Assembly: GCA_032622095.1 (NCBI GenBank)
Contig: CP136065.1
Location: 208,980,151-209,044,150 of the forward strand
Direction of reading: 5' to 3'
Origin: Siphonodentalium dalli
Taxonomy: Eukaryota; Mollusca; Scaphopoda; Gadilida; Siphonodentaliidae
Length of the DNA: 64,000 nt
The notes under the pieces are model-generated. The model was not told where the DNA came from and made no database searches. It saw only the letters and a program-made list of their open reading frames with translations. Positions 35,501 to 40,375 of this stretch are shown piece by piece. Made by a program: the position numbers and the translations under genes. Positions within the stretch are counted from its first letter, which is position 1; each line of letters begins with the position of its first letter.

Positions 35501-37659
35501 TGTATAATTTATATACATTCTCCAGCAATAATGCTTTTTATAAAATATTCTTGAACATTTGCATTTCTTCATAGGTAACGGGACTTTAATCGGAGCATCT
35601 GCCAACGTGGTGTGTGCTGGTATAGCAGAGCAACACGGTTATGGTTTTACATTTAAAGAATTCATGAAGTAAGTGTACTGTTTAATATACACCTTTAACA
35701 TAATGAACTACTACTGATAAGAGATTACTAATTACGAATAGGGTACTATGTCACTAGAATTTGTGTTATTTCTATCAGTTGTCGTTTAGCCATGGCCTTT
35801 ATAGTTACCAGTACGGTCACAAGAAGCCAAGCATGGGCACACGAGATTTGCATTCAATCATCGGGTCTACCAGTGACTGTGATCTGATAACAACACAAAT
35901 AAGTACAGACTAATCACAGCAAACATAATCATATCACCTCACTGTGAGTGGCAAGACGTTTGAACGGCACTATTTTATCACAAACGGACTCATTGTCGTC
36001 AATTATGCGAAATATTTATGGACCGTCCTGGACCGTCCGAACAATTTATGACTGTTATTAGCTATTCGTAATTCTTATATTTAGTAGTTCATTGTGCGAA
36101 GCTGTTCAATGTTGTCGGTGAAATATCGACGCATTACGGATGTATCAGTTCAGTATAGTATGAAGGTTTTTGACTGAAACGAGTTGTCAATCAAATTTAT
36201 CAAACGAGTTTCATAAAATCTTATATCCCAACATAACTAGTTGAAGATCGTGTATATCACATGAATAAAACTAGAGCTTTGTGCCTCTTTAACAAATCAA
36301 AATCGTTAAAAGAAGCTGAAAAATGCATGTAAAATGCATAAATGCATGGCGTTGGCTGAGACCCTTCACAGCCGCATATTTGGCTTTTGCTTGCGACGAA
36401 AAAATTAGCCCCCCAATTTTCCTCATTGTTTTTGTGCCTATTTTCGTTAGTTTGACAATAATTGAACTGTAATGAACAAATCAATCATTTTGCAATGTCT
36501 GCTGTTGGTGTGAAGCGCGACTTTTCAAAAATAGTATTAATCCGCGCTGTAATTTTGTTGGCGGGATGCCAAGTATCCCGGGAAGCACGGGGCTATTCGT
36601 CACTAGTGAGATATAAGGATATATGTAATGGCTTTTTAAAAGATATCATAGGGGTTTCATGTGATATTGAGCATATACATAGTGTGCTGATAAACTCAGC
36701 ATAACGCCAAGGTTAACACTACGCACGAGTAGAGGCCTTACTTAATGTTGACGTTAAAATGGCAAGTTTCATGTCTCATTGACAACCAATGAACGAATTA
36801 GTTAAAATGTTAGATAACCTGAACCTGTTATCACTATCGCGGGAAGCTATTTGGTTATCCTATGGGTCTCGTTTCTAATGTGCAATGCCGAAGCAGATAA
36901 CTCCACTGATTCATAATGGGAGAAATCTTAATAAAAACCCCTGGACTTGCTGTTTAATCCCCTTTCCATTTCGCCTATCTATACTATATTGTCAAAACTT
37001 TTGTTAAATGTTTATATATGTTACACGTATTAGGATTGGAATAAAATATGTTTACATAAATATGGCTTGAACGGGGCGATATTCCGTATTCCGGCAAATT
37101 TCATGGACACAATACAACCACAGGGACGTGGCCATATGTTCACCGTCTGGGGGAGGGGGGGGGGGGAGATGGACCACCATGAAATTTCTAAATGTACCCC
37201 CCTTGAACCAAACCAAACTCTCATATTTGCGAAATAAAATTTGCACCCCACTAAGGGTGATAAATTTCCAACTGATGGCCGTTTCAGATAAAACATGACC
37301 AAAAGTAGAAAAGTATGCTGCTGGTCTGTAAACAACATATTGCCCACTACTGGTTGGGAAATCAAACACTGAGAATAATTTCAACCTATTCGTGGTATTT
37401 CCAAATAATGTTGTGTCAGCGTTGAAATTTCCAACTATCGAACTTTTGACCAAAGTTGGGATAAGACACCCCCTCCCAAACCACAAAGTATCAGTTTCTA
37501 TGTCTAATTCCACTACAATTTCAGCTATAAATTGTTCATAAACAATAATATTCTTATTCTCTTTCTTACAGAGTTGGATTTCCTATGATGTTGGTGACTA
37601 ACGTTGTAGCAACAGTATATCTCATAATATGCCACATTCTTATTGGTTGGAACACGTAG
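2291..37659 (+). CDS. OCA2: P protein / OCA2-like 12-TM transporter, 18 exons, N-terminus missing
   Basis: Eighteen exons join without a frame break into 707 residues and a TAG stop (37657-37659). Exons: 2291-2508, 7798-7870, 15258-15391, 16045-16121, 17117-17270, 18198-18269, 18728-18850, 20773-20897, 22031-22169, 24013-24148, 25941-26085, 26623-26674, 28719-28827, 31597-31724, 32209-32373, 34182-34275, 35575-35668, 37572-37659. All junctions are GT-AG. Family knowledge: P proteins are melanosomal or endolysosomal membrane proteins of the ion transporter superfamily that affect organelle pH and pigmentation. Visible marks are a glycosylatable luminal loop after TM1, two pseudo-repeats each with a D-N hairpin motif (D311-N312 and D608-N609), and the Gly-rich partners [12 protein letters not shown] (348-359) and [12 protein letters not shown]. 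The human protein is about 838 residues, so roughly 130 N-terminal residues are absent. Role in this animal is inferred from the family. Confidence 0.93.
2731..2769. repeat. Perfect 14-bp-arm hairpin in intron a
   Basis: AGTAAATTAGGTCT and AGACCTAATTTACT flank an 11-base loop. Probably a deletion relic of a longer hairpin element. Confidence 0.6.
2976..5210. mobile_element. TIR element (family with GGGCGGCGTT ends), interrupted by a 1.7-kb insertion
   Basis: Left end TTTAAAGATACGGGCGGCGT and right end ACACCGCCCGTGCCTTTAA are imperfect inverted repeats. Outside the insertion (3448-5151) it aligns along its length with the copy at 6794-7321. No coding capacity. Confidence 0.75.
3448..5151. mobile_element. 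1.7-kb TIR element with TTA target duplication, Harbinger-like, non-autonomous
   Basis: Ends are GGGTGGATACACACATGCAT at 3448 and its exact complement ending at 5151; the perfect TIR is about 25 bp. TTA flanks both sides (3445-3447, 5152-5154). The paralog at 7261 shows the uninterrupted site CTTCTGTTGATGGCG. A 3-bp TWA duplication is typical of PIF/Harbinger. No transposase or DDE frame was seen among the short open frames inside. Confidence 0.72.
5502..5564. mobile_element. Deleted copy of the 30666 hairpin MITE
   Basis: CAGTAATGCTCC...AATCGACT and AGTCGATTATATAGAGCAT repeat only the outer arms of the long hairpin at 30666-30880. Confidence 0.65.
6010..6790. repeat. About 155-bp tandem repeat, five diverged units
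   Basis: The motif CATGAAAATACAGGTCAAG recurs at about 6041, 6201, 6353, 6503 and 6665. Each is followed by a GTCCGCC-like block, TTATGGTCCTTGTC and TTTTGGTTTCCGG. Spacing is 150-162 bases. Confidence 0.85.
6794..7321. mobile_element. Uninterrupted copy of the GGGCGGCGTT-ended element
   Basis: Runs from TTTAATGATATGGGCGGCGT to CACCGCCCGTGTCTTTAA. It is the empty-site paralog that dates the insertion at 3448. Confidence 0.75.
7798..7870 (+). CDS. OCA2: OCA2 exon b: end of TM1, start of luminal loop
   Basis: Reads [24 protein letters not shown] (residues 73-96). It completes TM1 and enters the luminal loop. Acceptor TTTGTTTTACAG, donor GTCAGT; ends in phase 1, matching the next exon. Confidence 0.85.
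7922..8620. repeat. Dispersed repeat: (CCGT)n tract and three tandem units of 159-185 bp
   Basis: GTCCACCGAAAAAAATATTT and CGGGGGACTATAGAAACGG precede a CCGTCCGTTCGTCCG tract. Then GTACCTTCATGGTGTAAT recurs at 8047, 8206 and 8391, each with ATTTGAAAC.TCAGA.TATTG and ATGTATATAGATGA. Ends near GTTGTCGGGGGACACTGG. It has the look of marine-invertebrate repeat tails; class unassigned. Confidence 0.7.
9153..9628. mobile_element. TIR element containing an inner hairpin
   Basis: The outer pair is GGCCCACTTAATTTTCGACC (about 9160) and TCGAAAATTAAGTGGAC (about 9600). An inner near-perfect hairpin lies at 9348-9421 (GTATTTTCAATGGA.. and its complement). No gene. Confidence 0.55.
9660..9840. repeat. 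Dispersed repeat ending in a 49-bp perfect palindrome
   Basis: GGTTTATTAATACCATCAATGG.. to ..AAAATCC recurs at about 10629-10715. The palindrome at 9791-9839 has 24-base perfect arms (TTGTGTTAACAATGATAACG then GCGC) around a single G. Confidence 0.75.
9842..10500. repeat. Repeat bounded by TTTGCCAAAT motif clusters
   Basis: About 75-base clusters of TTTTGCCAAATGAAAATATT flank the segment as direct repeats (9842-9915 and 10425-10497). The interior is AT-rich and noncoding. Class unknown. Confidence 0.5.
10513..10640. repeat. About 120-bp repeat unit (GGATCTGAAT..AGATCATGCAGATCT)
   Basis: Sequence GCCATCAGACGGAAAGCGGA...GGTAGCG-like block. Related units at 11247-11363, 11364-11487 and 11488-11617, and split around the MITE at 14232. 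Confidence 0.7.
10720..11235 (+). mobile_element. About 500-bp dispersed non-autonomous element
   Basis: Holds GGGGGTTTTATTTATAGAAC, ATTAAAAGTCGAACTGCGAC, GGCCGAGTCCGGTAAAAGGT and ends ..ACATTGGTTTTCTTG. A full reverse copy lies at about 39935-40375, and an internally deleted + copy at 38655-38960. The short open frames inside are not conserved. Confidence 0.72.
11236..11620 (+). repeat. Three tandem copies of the ~120-bp unit
   Basis: Each unit reads GTGCCA..GAGAGCGGATCT, AGAAAGATCAT.CAGATCT, GCGCT.CCAGG..CTAAC, TTTTAAAACAGATTTCC, TGGTAGCGTATAC. The TTTTAAAA core is the empty form of the TTAA insertion site used at 14232. Confidence 0.8.
11625..12850. repeat. 82-bp repeat array with inverted outer copies
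   Basis: Units CCAAACTCCACCATAATAAA, TTGTCACACCTACTATGCCA and TAGCTACTGTGATACGTGTG recur from 12236 to 12790, alternating full and partial (about 38-bp) units. Copies at 11632 and 12793 are on the opposite strand. A region of about 300 bases (11750-12000) between them is duplicated at 13505-13790. Confidence 0.8.
12853..13363 (-). mobile_element. 5'-truncated LINE 3' end, minus strand
   Basis: The minus frame over 12993-13349 ends with the zinc knuckle C-x2-C-x8-H-x4-C ([19 protein letters not shown]). This is typical of the C-terminus of non-LTR retrotransposon ORF2. The 3' tail reads GGAATAAACATTATCTCTCTC. It is inserted into a copy of the 82-bp repeat, which resumes at 13364. The whole reverse transcriptase core is absent. 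Confidence 0.72.
13364..14147. repeat. Second copy of the 11.6-12.3 kb repeat block
   Basis: 13385-13480 repeats 11632-11715. 13505-13790 repeats 11750-12000 (CCGCACAATGAGT.GACTGGA, GATATATATAATTGCACGAT). 13940-14145 repeats 12170-12330. This makes a dispersed duplication in the largest OCA2 intron. Confidence 0.75.
14138..14520 (+). repeat. ~120-bp unit split by a TTAA MITE
   Basis: The left part ends CCAGGGCCTAACCT at 14230 and the right part resumes ATGATTTTCCGTGGTAGCG at 14494. Relative to the unbroken units at 11236-11620 the break falls exactly in the TTTTAA core. Confidence 0.82.
14232..14493. mobile_element. TTAA-flanked MITE, piggyBac-like ends, with palindrome module
   Basis: Starts TTAACCCTTACGTGACTGGA and ends CCAAAGGGTTAA. 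Inside are CCAATGCATTCTCTTACATA / GAGAATGCATTGG arms around CGAGTGTCCCATAGGGCGCC, then a second half module. CCC..GGG ends with a TTAA duplication are typical of piggyBac MITEs (inference). Confidence 0.82.
14994..15017 (+). mobile_element. LINE family A 3' tail only
   Basis: GAGATTAAAGAATTGAATTG matches the 3' termini of LINE fragments at 19862 and 43552. The upstream flank shows no coding remnant. Confidence 0.45.
15258..15391 (+). CDS. OCA2: OCA2 exon c: luminal loop with N-glycosylation sequons
   Basis: Residues 97-141. Contains two N-glycosylation sequons, N124-C-T and N136-D-S, and a Cys pair at 121/125. The luminal loop after TM1 is also glycosylated in vertebrate P proteins. Acceptor CTTTACTTTACAG, donor GTATGC. 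Confidence 0.88.
15418..16030. other. OCA2 intron c, no clear feature
   Basis: AT-rich. A weak inverted pair (GGAGTTCC about 15440, GAACTCC about 15523) may be an eroded hairpin element. A 106-codon frame at 15575 has no recognisable domain. Confidence 0.4.
16045..16121 (+). CDS. OCA2: OCA2 exon d: luminal loop
   Basis: Residues 142-166, beginning [14 protein letters not shown]. It includes a further sequon, N148-E-S. Acceptor TGATTGTTTGCAG, donor GTAAGT; phase 2 end joins the next exon to form GCC (Ala). Confidence 0.86.
16130..17100. other. OCA2 intron d, no clear feature
   Basis: Unique-looking sequence with CAAGATGGC..GCCAAAATGGCG-like motifs around 16800-16930, which occur also near 27915. 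Nothing coding was recognised. Confidence 0.4.
17117..17270 (+). CDS. OCA2: OCA2 exon e: end of luminal loop and TM2
   Basis: Residues 168-218, [12 protein letters not shown] onward, ending in the hydrophobic segment [18 protein letters not shown], which is TM2. This is one of the most recognisable P-protein blocks. Acceptor TATTCCAG, donor GTAATC. Confidence 0.93.
17398..17760 (+). mobile_element. ~360-bp dispersed element, copy 1
   Basis: Contains TATGGAGAAAAATCTTGCTC, ACTCTCGATGGCGAAATCG, TATCGCCG.., CCCGAATCGAGA and GTAGAATGCTACATTCC. Other copies: 31801-32170, 42245-43625 (split), 46705-47090 and reverse at 58975-59335. Noncoding. Confidence 0.8.
18198..18269 (+). CDS. OCA2: OCA2 exon f: TM3 (LVHRTVAA...)
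   Basis: Twenty-four whole codons, residues 219-242, [20 protein letters not shown] plus AFNE. The LVHRT start is typical of IT-superfamily P proteins. Both ends are phase 0. Confidence 0.93.
18508..18567. repeat. (GA)n microsatellite
   Basis: Near-pure GAGAGA tract with minor interruptions, 160 bases upstream of exon g. Confidence 0.9.
18728..18850 (+). CDS. OCA2: OCA2 exon g: TM4 with LLFGMMI and SETGFFDY
   Basis: Forty-one codons, residues 243-283. The core [20 protein letters not shown] is the most conserved part of the family. Phase 0 at both ends; acceptor GTGATTTTGTAG, donor GTGAGA. Confidence 0.95.
18948..19278. mobile_element. MITE with GGCTGAAGGGGTCAC ends
   Basis: The left end ATATGGCTGAAGGGGTCAC pairs with the right end GTGACCCCTTCAGCCCCAAT. 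Inner arms GCTGAAGGGTACACA and TGTGTACCCTTCAGC also pair. About 330 bp, noncoding. Confidence 0.75.
19430..19862 (+). mobile_element. LINE family A 3' end, truncated and degraded
   Basis: Frame ending [18 protein letters not shown] then [21 protein letters not shown]-x2-C-x9-H-x4-(C to Y), a decayed C-terminal zinc knuckle. Ends at GTGAATAAAGAATTGAATTG. Same family as 42595-43552. Confidence 0.72.
19870..20760. other. Rest of OCA2 intron g, no clear feature
   Basis: No gene recognised. TTTATAGAATGGGTTT at about 20353 also occurs at 5221, suggesting a shared repeat edge. Confidence 0.4.
20773..20897 (+). CDS. OCA2: OCA2 exon h: first substrate hairpin, FLDNVTT
   Basis: Residues 284-324. [20 protein letters not shown] leads into the first D-N hairpin motif (D311, N312, T314, T315), then LLLTPVTI. 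In structures of the superfamily this re-entrant hairpin lines the substrate site. The donor GTTCGT is weaker than the others, but the phase-2 end (AG) joins A to give Arg and keeps frame. Confidence 0.93.
21336..21500. mobile_element. Near-perfect long hairpin MITE
   Basis: Arms ATATAAGGATTAAATGTC..GTGGACTGTTTTTATGG and the matching complement pair over about 75 bases to the centre (AAAACCCTTCGGATTTT). Arms are almost identical, implying recent origin or arm conversion. Confidence 0.85.
22031..22169 (+). CDS. OCA2: OCA2 exon i: [15 protein letters not shown] partner motif
   Basis: Residues 326-371, starting [17 protein letters not shown], then [20 protein letters not shown]. The Gly-rich unwound segment is the partner of the first hairpin and is fully intact. 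A TTAA-flanked MITE starts about 100 bases after the donor. Confidence 0.95.
22267..22665 (+). mobile_element. TTAA MITE with two palindrome modules, copy 1
   Basis: Starts TTAACCCTTTACCCAACAGA and ends TATTGGGTAAAGGGTTAA. Modules: 22289-22367 and 22443-22513, each CCAATGCATTCTCTTATATA around TCGACC..GGTCGC. Lies within OCA2 intron i. The same element sits reversed at 32601-32973. Confidence 0.88.
23081..23931. mobile_element. TTAA-flanked foldback MITE split by a LINE
   Basis: TTAA plus AGGGGG on the left (23081) and CCCCT plus TTAA on the right (23931). Arms of about 150 bases pair (ACTAAATCCGGCCA / TGGCCGGATTTAGT; TTGAGCCATGGATT / AAGCCATGGCTCAA). The loop has received LINE family B. TTAA with AGGGG ends is Kolobok-like (inference). 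Confidence 0.75.
23276..23768 (+). mobile_element. LINE family B 3' end with (TTATC)n tail
   Basis: The frame over 23215-23538 contains [20 protein letters not shown] (C-x2-C-x8-H-x4-C), the LINE C-terminal knuckle. It ends CAATAAATTTATCTTATCTT with a TTATC repeat, a common non-LTR 3' tail. The reverse transcriptase domain is missing. Confidence 0.75.
24013..24148 (+). CDS. OCA2: OCA2 exon j: [11 protein letters not shown] and following TM
   Basis: Residues 372-416: [20 protein letters not shown], a membrane segment, then [19 protein letters not shown] leading into the cytoplasmic loop. Ends in phase 1; G joins AA to make Glu. Confidence 0.93.
24423..24553 (+). repeat. Duplicated ~65-bp unit with (CAA/CGA)n
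   Basis: CCCCTATCACCCAGTTACAA followed by an ACAACAAC tract and GGAATTTCACC occurs twice in tandem. The second copy has a longer trinucleotide tract. Confidence 0.85.
24830..25140. repeat. Dispersed repeat shared with 41080-41160
   Basis: GATGGGTGGGTTCCTCGACT and CGAATCAAATATTT recur on the opposite strand at about 41115. Class unassigned. Confidence 0.5.
25316..25762 (+). repeat. Direct repeat of ~93 bp, 356 bp apart
   Basis: GGCGTGTAGT.TTATGACATG, GACTCCAA.GTTTGAGTGAG and GAACGGCG.ATATACACAA occur at 25321 and 25675. Could be the ends of an LTR-like or satellite unit. Confidence 0.65.
25800..25905. mobile_element. Fragment of the palindromic TTAA MITE family
   Basis: CAATATTTACTTTGACCTTG, TAAGCCAATGTATTCTCTTA and GCTGCACCAGCTTAGCTCC keep the order seen in the complete members. 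It ends only about 35 bases before the exon k acceptor. Confidence 0.65.
25941..26085 (+). CDS. OCA2: OCA2 exon k: large cytoplasmic loop
   Basis: Residues 417-464, starting [20 protein letters not shown], with charged helical sequence to RQLYKT. The loop separates the two pseudo-symmetric halves of the transporter. Donor GTGAGT; phase 2 end makes Gln with the next exon. Confidence 0.92.
26623..26674 (+). CDS. OCA2: OCA2 exon l: short cytoplasmic-loop exon
   Basis: Only 52 bases. With the split Gln codon it gives [18 protein letters not shown] (residues 465-482). Acceptor GTATTTGTTTCAG and donor GTGAGA are strong, and the frame on both sides requires it. Confidence 0.9.
26700..27660. other. 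OCA2 intron l, first part, nothing recognised
   Basis: AT-rich noncoding. A 27420-27540 stretch is more GC-balanced but shows no frame of interest. Confidence 0.4.
27673..28225. mobile_element. G-run element copy 2, 7-bp duplication GTTTCTA
   Basis: CAGGGGGG.. (about 16 G) to ..CCCCCCCCTG, flanked by GTTTCTA at 27666-27672 and 28226-28232. It aligns with copy 1, including TCCTATTTACATGTC and CATATACAGCTGTTTACAGT. Confidence 0.85.
28440..28625. repeat. Hairpin-type repeat (GGATGTT..AGATAATAAGTTCAAC)
   Basis: Related sequences at 54880-54960 and 62740-62910 share GATAATAAGTTCAAC and its inverted partner TTATTATCTGAA. Boundaries unclear. Confidence 0.45.
28719..28827 (+). CDS. OCA2: OCA2 exon m: YCITDK and TM opening second half
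   Basis: Residues 483-518: [14 protein letters not shown], then the membrane segment [20 protein letters not shown], ending LDL plus split Gly. Acceptor TTTCTCTTTTCAG. Confidence 0.93.
28850..29800. other. OCA2 intron m, first part
   Basis: No gene. A poly(A) run at 29120-29140 and a minus-strand TGGCTCAGTTAGTAAGG near 29300 resemble an A-box, so a tRNA-derived SINE is possible but unproven (no clear B-box). Confidence 0.3.
29810..29946. mobile_element. Hairpin MITE, ~137 bp
   Basis: TTATTAATTGGTTGTTTCCA at the left pairs with TGGAAACAACCAATTAATAA at the right. The interior (GAGGCC..GGCCTC) is also partly palindromic. Confidence 0.8.
30666..30880. mobile_element. Perfect ~215-bp hairpin MITE
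   Basis: ACAGTAATGCTCTAATTAAT through GGAAAGCTCTC pairs base for base, with very few differences, with the right half ending ATTAGAGCATTACTGT. A short deleted copy lies at 5502-5564. Confidence 0.9.
31000..31382. repeat. ~28-bp minisatellite in OCA2 intron m
   Basis: Diverged units CATAGCCTGGTAGCAACCG / CCAACCGAC repeat about 13 times. The minus frame (31179-31376) is open because of the repeat and is not a gene. Confidence 0.85.
31597..31724 (+). CDS. OCA2: OCA2 exon n: [13 protein letters not shown] and [11 protein letters not shown]
   Basis: Residues 519-561. [20 protein letters not shown] followed by [25 protein letters not shown] is a family signature and corresponds to exon g in the first pseudo-repeat. 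Confidence 0.95.
31801..32170 (+). mobile_element. ~360-bp dispersed element, copy 2
   Basis: Fills nearly all of OCA2 intron n, ending about 40 bases before exon o. Shares ATGGAGAATAATCTTGCTCA and GACTCTCGATGGCGAAATCA with the other copies. Confidence 0.82.
32209..32373 (+). CDS. OCA2: OCA2 exon o: second hairpin, [12 protein letters not shown]
   Basis: Fifty-five codons, residues 562-616, phase 0 at both ends. The second D-N hairpin motif is D608-N609 in [13 protein letters not shown], the inverted-repeat counterpart of FLDNVTT. A 15-bp tandem repeat starts about 55 bases after the donor. Confidence 0.95.
32429..32553 (+). repeat. 15-bp tandem repeat after exon o
   Basis: GTATGGAGAGTATTG in about 8 copies with single-base variants. 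Being a multiple of 3 it opens several frames on both strands; none is a gene. Confidence 0.9.
32601..32973 (-). mobile_element. TTAA MITE with two palindrome modules, copy 2 (reverse)
   Basis: TTAACCCTTTACCCAACAAA to GGTAAAGGGTTAA. It is the reverse complement of 22267-22665, with matching modules at 32753-32822 and 32876-32946. It lies in OCA2 intron o. Confidence 0.88.
33000..34170. other. Rest of OCA2 intron o, nothing recognised
   Basis: Contains a G-run (33727) and a palindromic GGGTTTCGAAACCC (33630). I see no gene. Confidence 0.4.
34182..34275 (+). CDS. OCA2: OCA2 exon p: [11 protein letters not shown] to [11 protein letters not shown]
   Basis: Residues 617-647: [20 protein letters not shown] then [11 protein letters not shown]. 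Phase 1 end (G) combines with GT to form the next Gly. Confidence 0.95.
34597..34681. mobile_element. Short hairpin element in OCA2 intron p
   Basis: GCAGAATGAGGTCCC.AGAGGG and TGAATTTAGTGA pair with TCACTAAATTCACCCTCTTG and GGACCTCATTCTGC around a 15-base loop. A diverged half-copy precedes it at 34430-34500. Confidence 0.75.
34902..35478. mobile_element. TTAA element with AGGGGTACTGTAC ends
   Basis: TTAAAGGGGTACTGTAC at the left, GTACAGTACCCCTTTAA at the right, TTAA duplicated. Same terminal family as 23081-23931 and as the sequence entering at 63953. Noncoding, Kolobok-like by ends. Confidence 0.8.
35575..35668 (+). CDS. OCA2: OCA2 exon q: [20 protein letters not shown]
   Basis: Residues 648-678. 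[20 protein letters not shown] is the Gly-rich partner of the second hairpin and is nearly invariant in the family. Then [11 protein letters not shown]. Donor GTAAGT. Confidence 0.96.
35701..36095. mobile_element. MITE with AATGAACTACTA ends
   Basis: AATGAACTACTACTGATAAG..AATTACGAATAG pairs with CTATTCGTAATTCTTATATT..TAGTAGTTCATT. About 395 bp, noncoding, inside OCA2 intron q. Confidence 0.75.
36100..37110. other. Rest of OCA2 intron q, nothing recognised
   Basis: AT-rich. An 80-codon frame at 36462 has no recognisable motif. Confidence 0.4.
37121..37485 (+). mobile_element. hAT-like element fragment
   Basis: Begins CAGGGACGTGGCCATATG and runs through the repeated GAAATTTCCAAC blocks to GACCAAAGTTGGGATAAGAC. 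The right terminus is lost, so there is no target duplication. Same family as 44327-45081. It ends about 85 bases before the last OCA2 exon. Confidence 0.72.
37572..37659 (+). CDS. OCA2: OCA2 exon r: last TM, C-terminus and stop
   Basis: Twenty-eight codons, [20 protein letters not shown] then HILIGWNT and TAG. Ending at GW-N-T matches the usual C-terminus of P proteins. No clear AATAAA was found within the next few hundred bases, so the 3' UTR end is undefined. Confidence 0.94.
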
Positions 37660-38640
37660 CAACGTGAATCGCCTGCGGCAAATTCTATGCTACACGAATA
37701 GCGGTGACGAGTACCGGTGGAACTGAACAATTTCTGTGATATTGACATTAATATTAACAATGTTATTTTTCATAGACTGATTCACGGATTATAAATTTAT
37801 TTGATATTGTGTGTTTTATGGACTCATTTCACGTCAAACTCGTAAACTCGCAACATGATATGACACAGGACAGTATGGGTACATTCTGTTTATCGGCAAC
37901 GTCATTTGTGACATTGGTGACATAAGTCACGCGACGAGCATCTGTGGGGGATGACATATATTAACACATATATTAAGTTCAGCGGATGCTACATGTACCT
38001 TAATTTAATTGATCAGCAATCTTGAATAATATAAGCAACTAGCAGGGTGACACGGCGTTGCCCAGGTTAAAGTGATGTGGACCCCTCCCTCCGCTGCATG
38101 TGGACGATTGATAGTAATATAGAATACTCTTGATCAAAGTGTTATTCTCATAAATGTTATCCCCAAAATTTGCATCACAAAAACGTCATTCTCATACAAG
38201 GATTATAAGGAGTGGCCATCCTTGACGAAATGATATTTGTGTATCGCGATTAATTAGTCCCGCGCGAGTATAAATAGGTATTATTTACACCTGTGCGTTC
38301 TTCAGATGTTATCCTTGTTTTAATTGTACAATCGATGTGGTTGTGATTCTCGTGAATAGTAGATGATTGTCACTTTCTTCCAGATTGGATAATACCCGAG
38401 TACGTACTGATAAAAACTTGACACACAGATTGCCTTTAAAAAAGTAACCAAATATTCTATATGGTTAAATTTTATATTGGCAATTTATTTAATTTTTTTT
38501 TAATCAATTTTGGTGCCGCGACCCCGCCCTAACTTAGATGGTGCATGTCAGTTTGGCATTTTCAAACCCATCCCCGTACTGAGATTCCGCGTATCATGTA
38601 AATGACTAATATACATTTAGAGGAAATTTCGTAACCAACA
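37660..38640. other. OCA2 3' flank
   Basis: Presumed 3' UTR then intergenic. No canonical AATAAA is obvious near the stop. No other gene seen. Confidence 0.4.
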
Positions 38641-38654
38641 CGGTTTTATTCCGC

Positions 38655-38960
38655 GCTCCGCGTGTATACTAATGTAGATATTATTGTATCCTATGTGCGC
38701 TGGGGGTTTTATTAATAGAATGGGAATTTTTGGACGGATTAAAAGTCGAACTGCGACCCGGAGGCCGAGTCCGGTAAAAGGTGTAGTTGGGAATTTCAAT
38801 TTCAATTTCAATTGTTGTTCGGATGCCAAGAAGTGCAAGGCTAGTAATTCTATGAGTTGGTCATTCGTGAAACCAATATATTTTATATTCTATAATTACA
38901 ATCATGGGTATATAATATATGATCTTAAGCGCATTACCATTTCTGACATTGGTTTTCTTG
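38655..38960 (+). mobile_element. Internally deleted copy of the 10720 element
   Basis: Both ends match 10720-11235 (ATTAAAAGTCGAACTGCGAC; ATGGGTATATAATATATGAT), but about 200 internal bases are replaced by TTTCAATTTCAATTG. Confidence 0.75.
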
Positions 38961-39007
38961 TAAATTCTGGTGTCGCCGCTCCCCATACTCAACATCACTC
39001 AGGGCCA

Positions 39008-39850
39008 TTAACCCTTTCTGGAGCTTCCTGAAATTTTGTGAAAACCCTGTGCCAGTGCATTCACTTATATATGCGAGTCTCCCATAGGACGCCTCGCACA
39101 TCAGGCTATGGTCTTACAATCTCGTCCAAATACGGATACGATAGGCGAGAATCGCATGCGTTTTGATATGTCGATGCCGTCTGGAGAGTTTGGCGGGACC
39201 AGCATCCCGTCTCGATTTGCTCAGTCTACCCTTGATGCTATAAAGTGGTAGCCGCGGGCGCTTATATATAGAGTTGTTTTTATGTGCCATCAGGCCCCCG
39301 CGGCAGCGGTCGCTGGCGCGACCTGACTGCCTCGATATCAATTTGAAAAAGGGGTGACGTTGCAATAACAGTTTGAATTTTGTGTTTCCCAACAGGTCTT
39401 AGACAGTGACGGCCGCCTCCCCCAAGCCCACCCACCCTAAAAGTGATTTTTCCTATAGTGTTTTTGAAACGTGTCTCTTTGTGGTGTCATTCTTTTGGTA
39501 TGATTTTTTACTAAATAACGGGTATGTTAGAGTTACATTTCTTTGAATTTTACAATCGAAACATATTCGCATGCGATGCTGAGTCACGCGGGACACGGCA
39601 AACTAAATCGCGCGCAAATTGGCTTGCGATTTTTCAGCATCCCACCCCATTTGGCATGCGATAGCGTTTGTACTTGTGCGCACATATAAGAGAAATGCAT
39701 TGGCCTAACAATATTTACATTGACCTTGTAAGCCAGTGCATTCTCTTAAAAATGCGAAGCTCCCCATGTGAGACTCGCACATATAAGATAATGCACTGGC
39801 ACATGGTCTTGAATACCTCATCAGCACAGCTCCCGTCATGAAAGGGTTAA
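39008..39850. mobile_element. TTAA MITE interrupted by ~570 bp
   Basis: Left: TTAACCCTTTCTGGAGCTTC with half a palindrome module to about 39105. Right: from about 39685 the rest, ending GTCATGAAAGGGTTAA at 39850. The intervening sequence (39106-39680) is of unknown origin, with a 92-codon minus frame of no recognised family. Confidence 0.65.
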
Positions 39851-39934
39851 ATAGTGGAACATAGCCGTGGCATAGAACGTTCTATAGCAATCACATGGAC
39901 TGAGGCGATGGATAACACAGTAGTACAAGAACAC

Positions 39935-40375
39935 CAATGTCAGAAATGGTAACGCGCTCAAGATCATCTATTATATACCCATGATTGTAATTATAGAATA
40001 TAAAATATATTGGTTTCGCGAATGACAAACTCAGAATTCCGTTAAAATAACAATAACAACCAGCACCTAATTAACGAACCGGCGGCCGACTCGGCCGTCT
40101 CCGACCACAACTCCCAGTGGGCTGCAGAACGAAACATATCTATAAAAGTTGAAATATAAGACTTACAAATTATCTTTTTCATTTCTTTTATTTGTAATTG
40201 ACATAGCTTGTCACAACCAAAAATCAACATTATTAACATAATAATGTAAAGGACAATAAACGAAATTGAAATTCCCAACTACACCTTTCATCGGACTCGG
40301 CCTCCGGTTCGCAGTTCGACTTTTAATCCTCCCAAAAATTCCCATTATCTATAAATAAAACGCCCCCGAGAGATT
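39935..40375 (-). mobile_element. Reverse copy of the 10720 element
   Basis: CATTTCTGACATTGG complement at the left to GGCCTCCGGTTCGCAGTTCG and ATAAATAAAACGCCCCC at the right. Confidence 0.75.
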
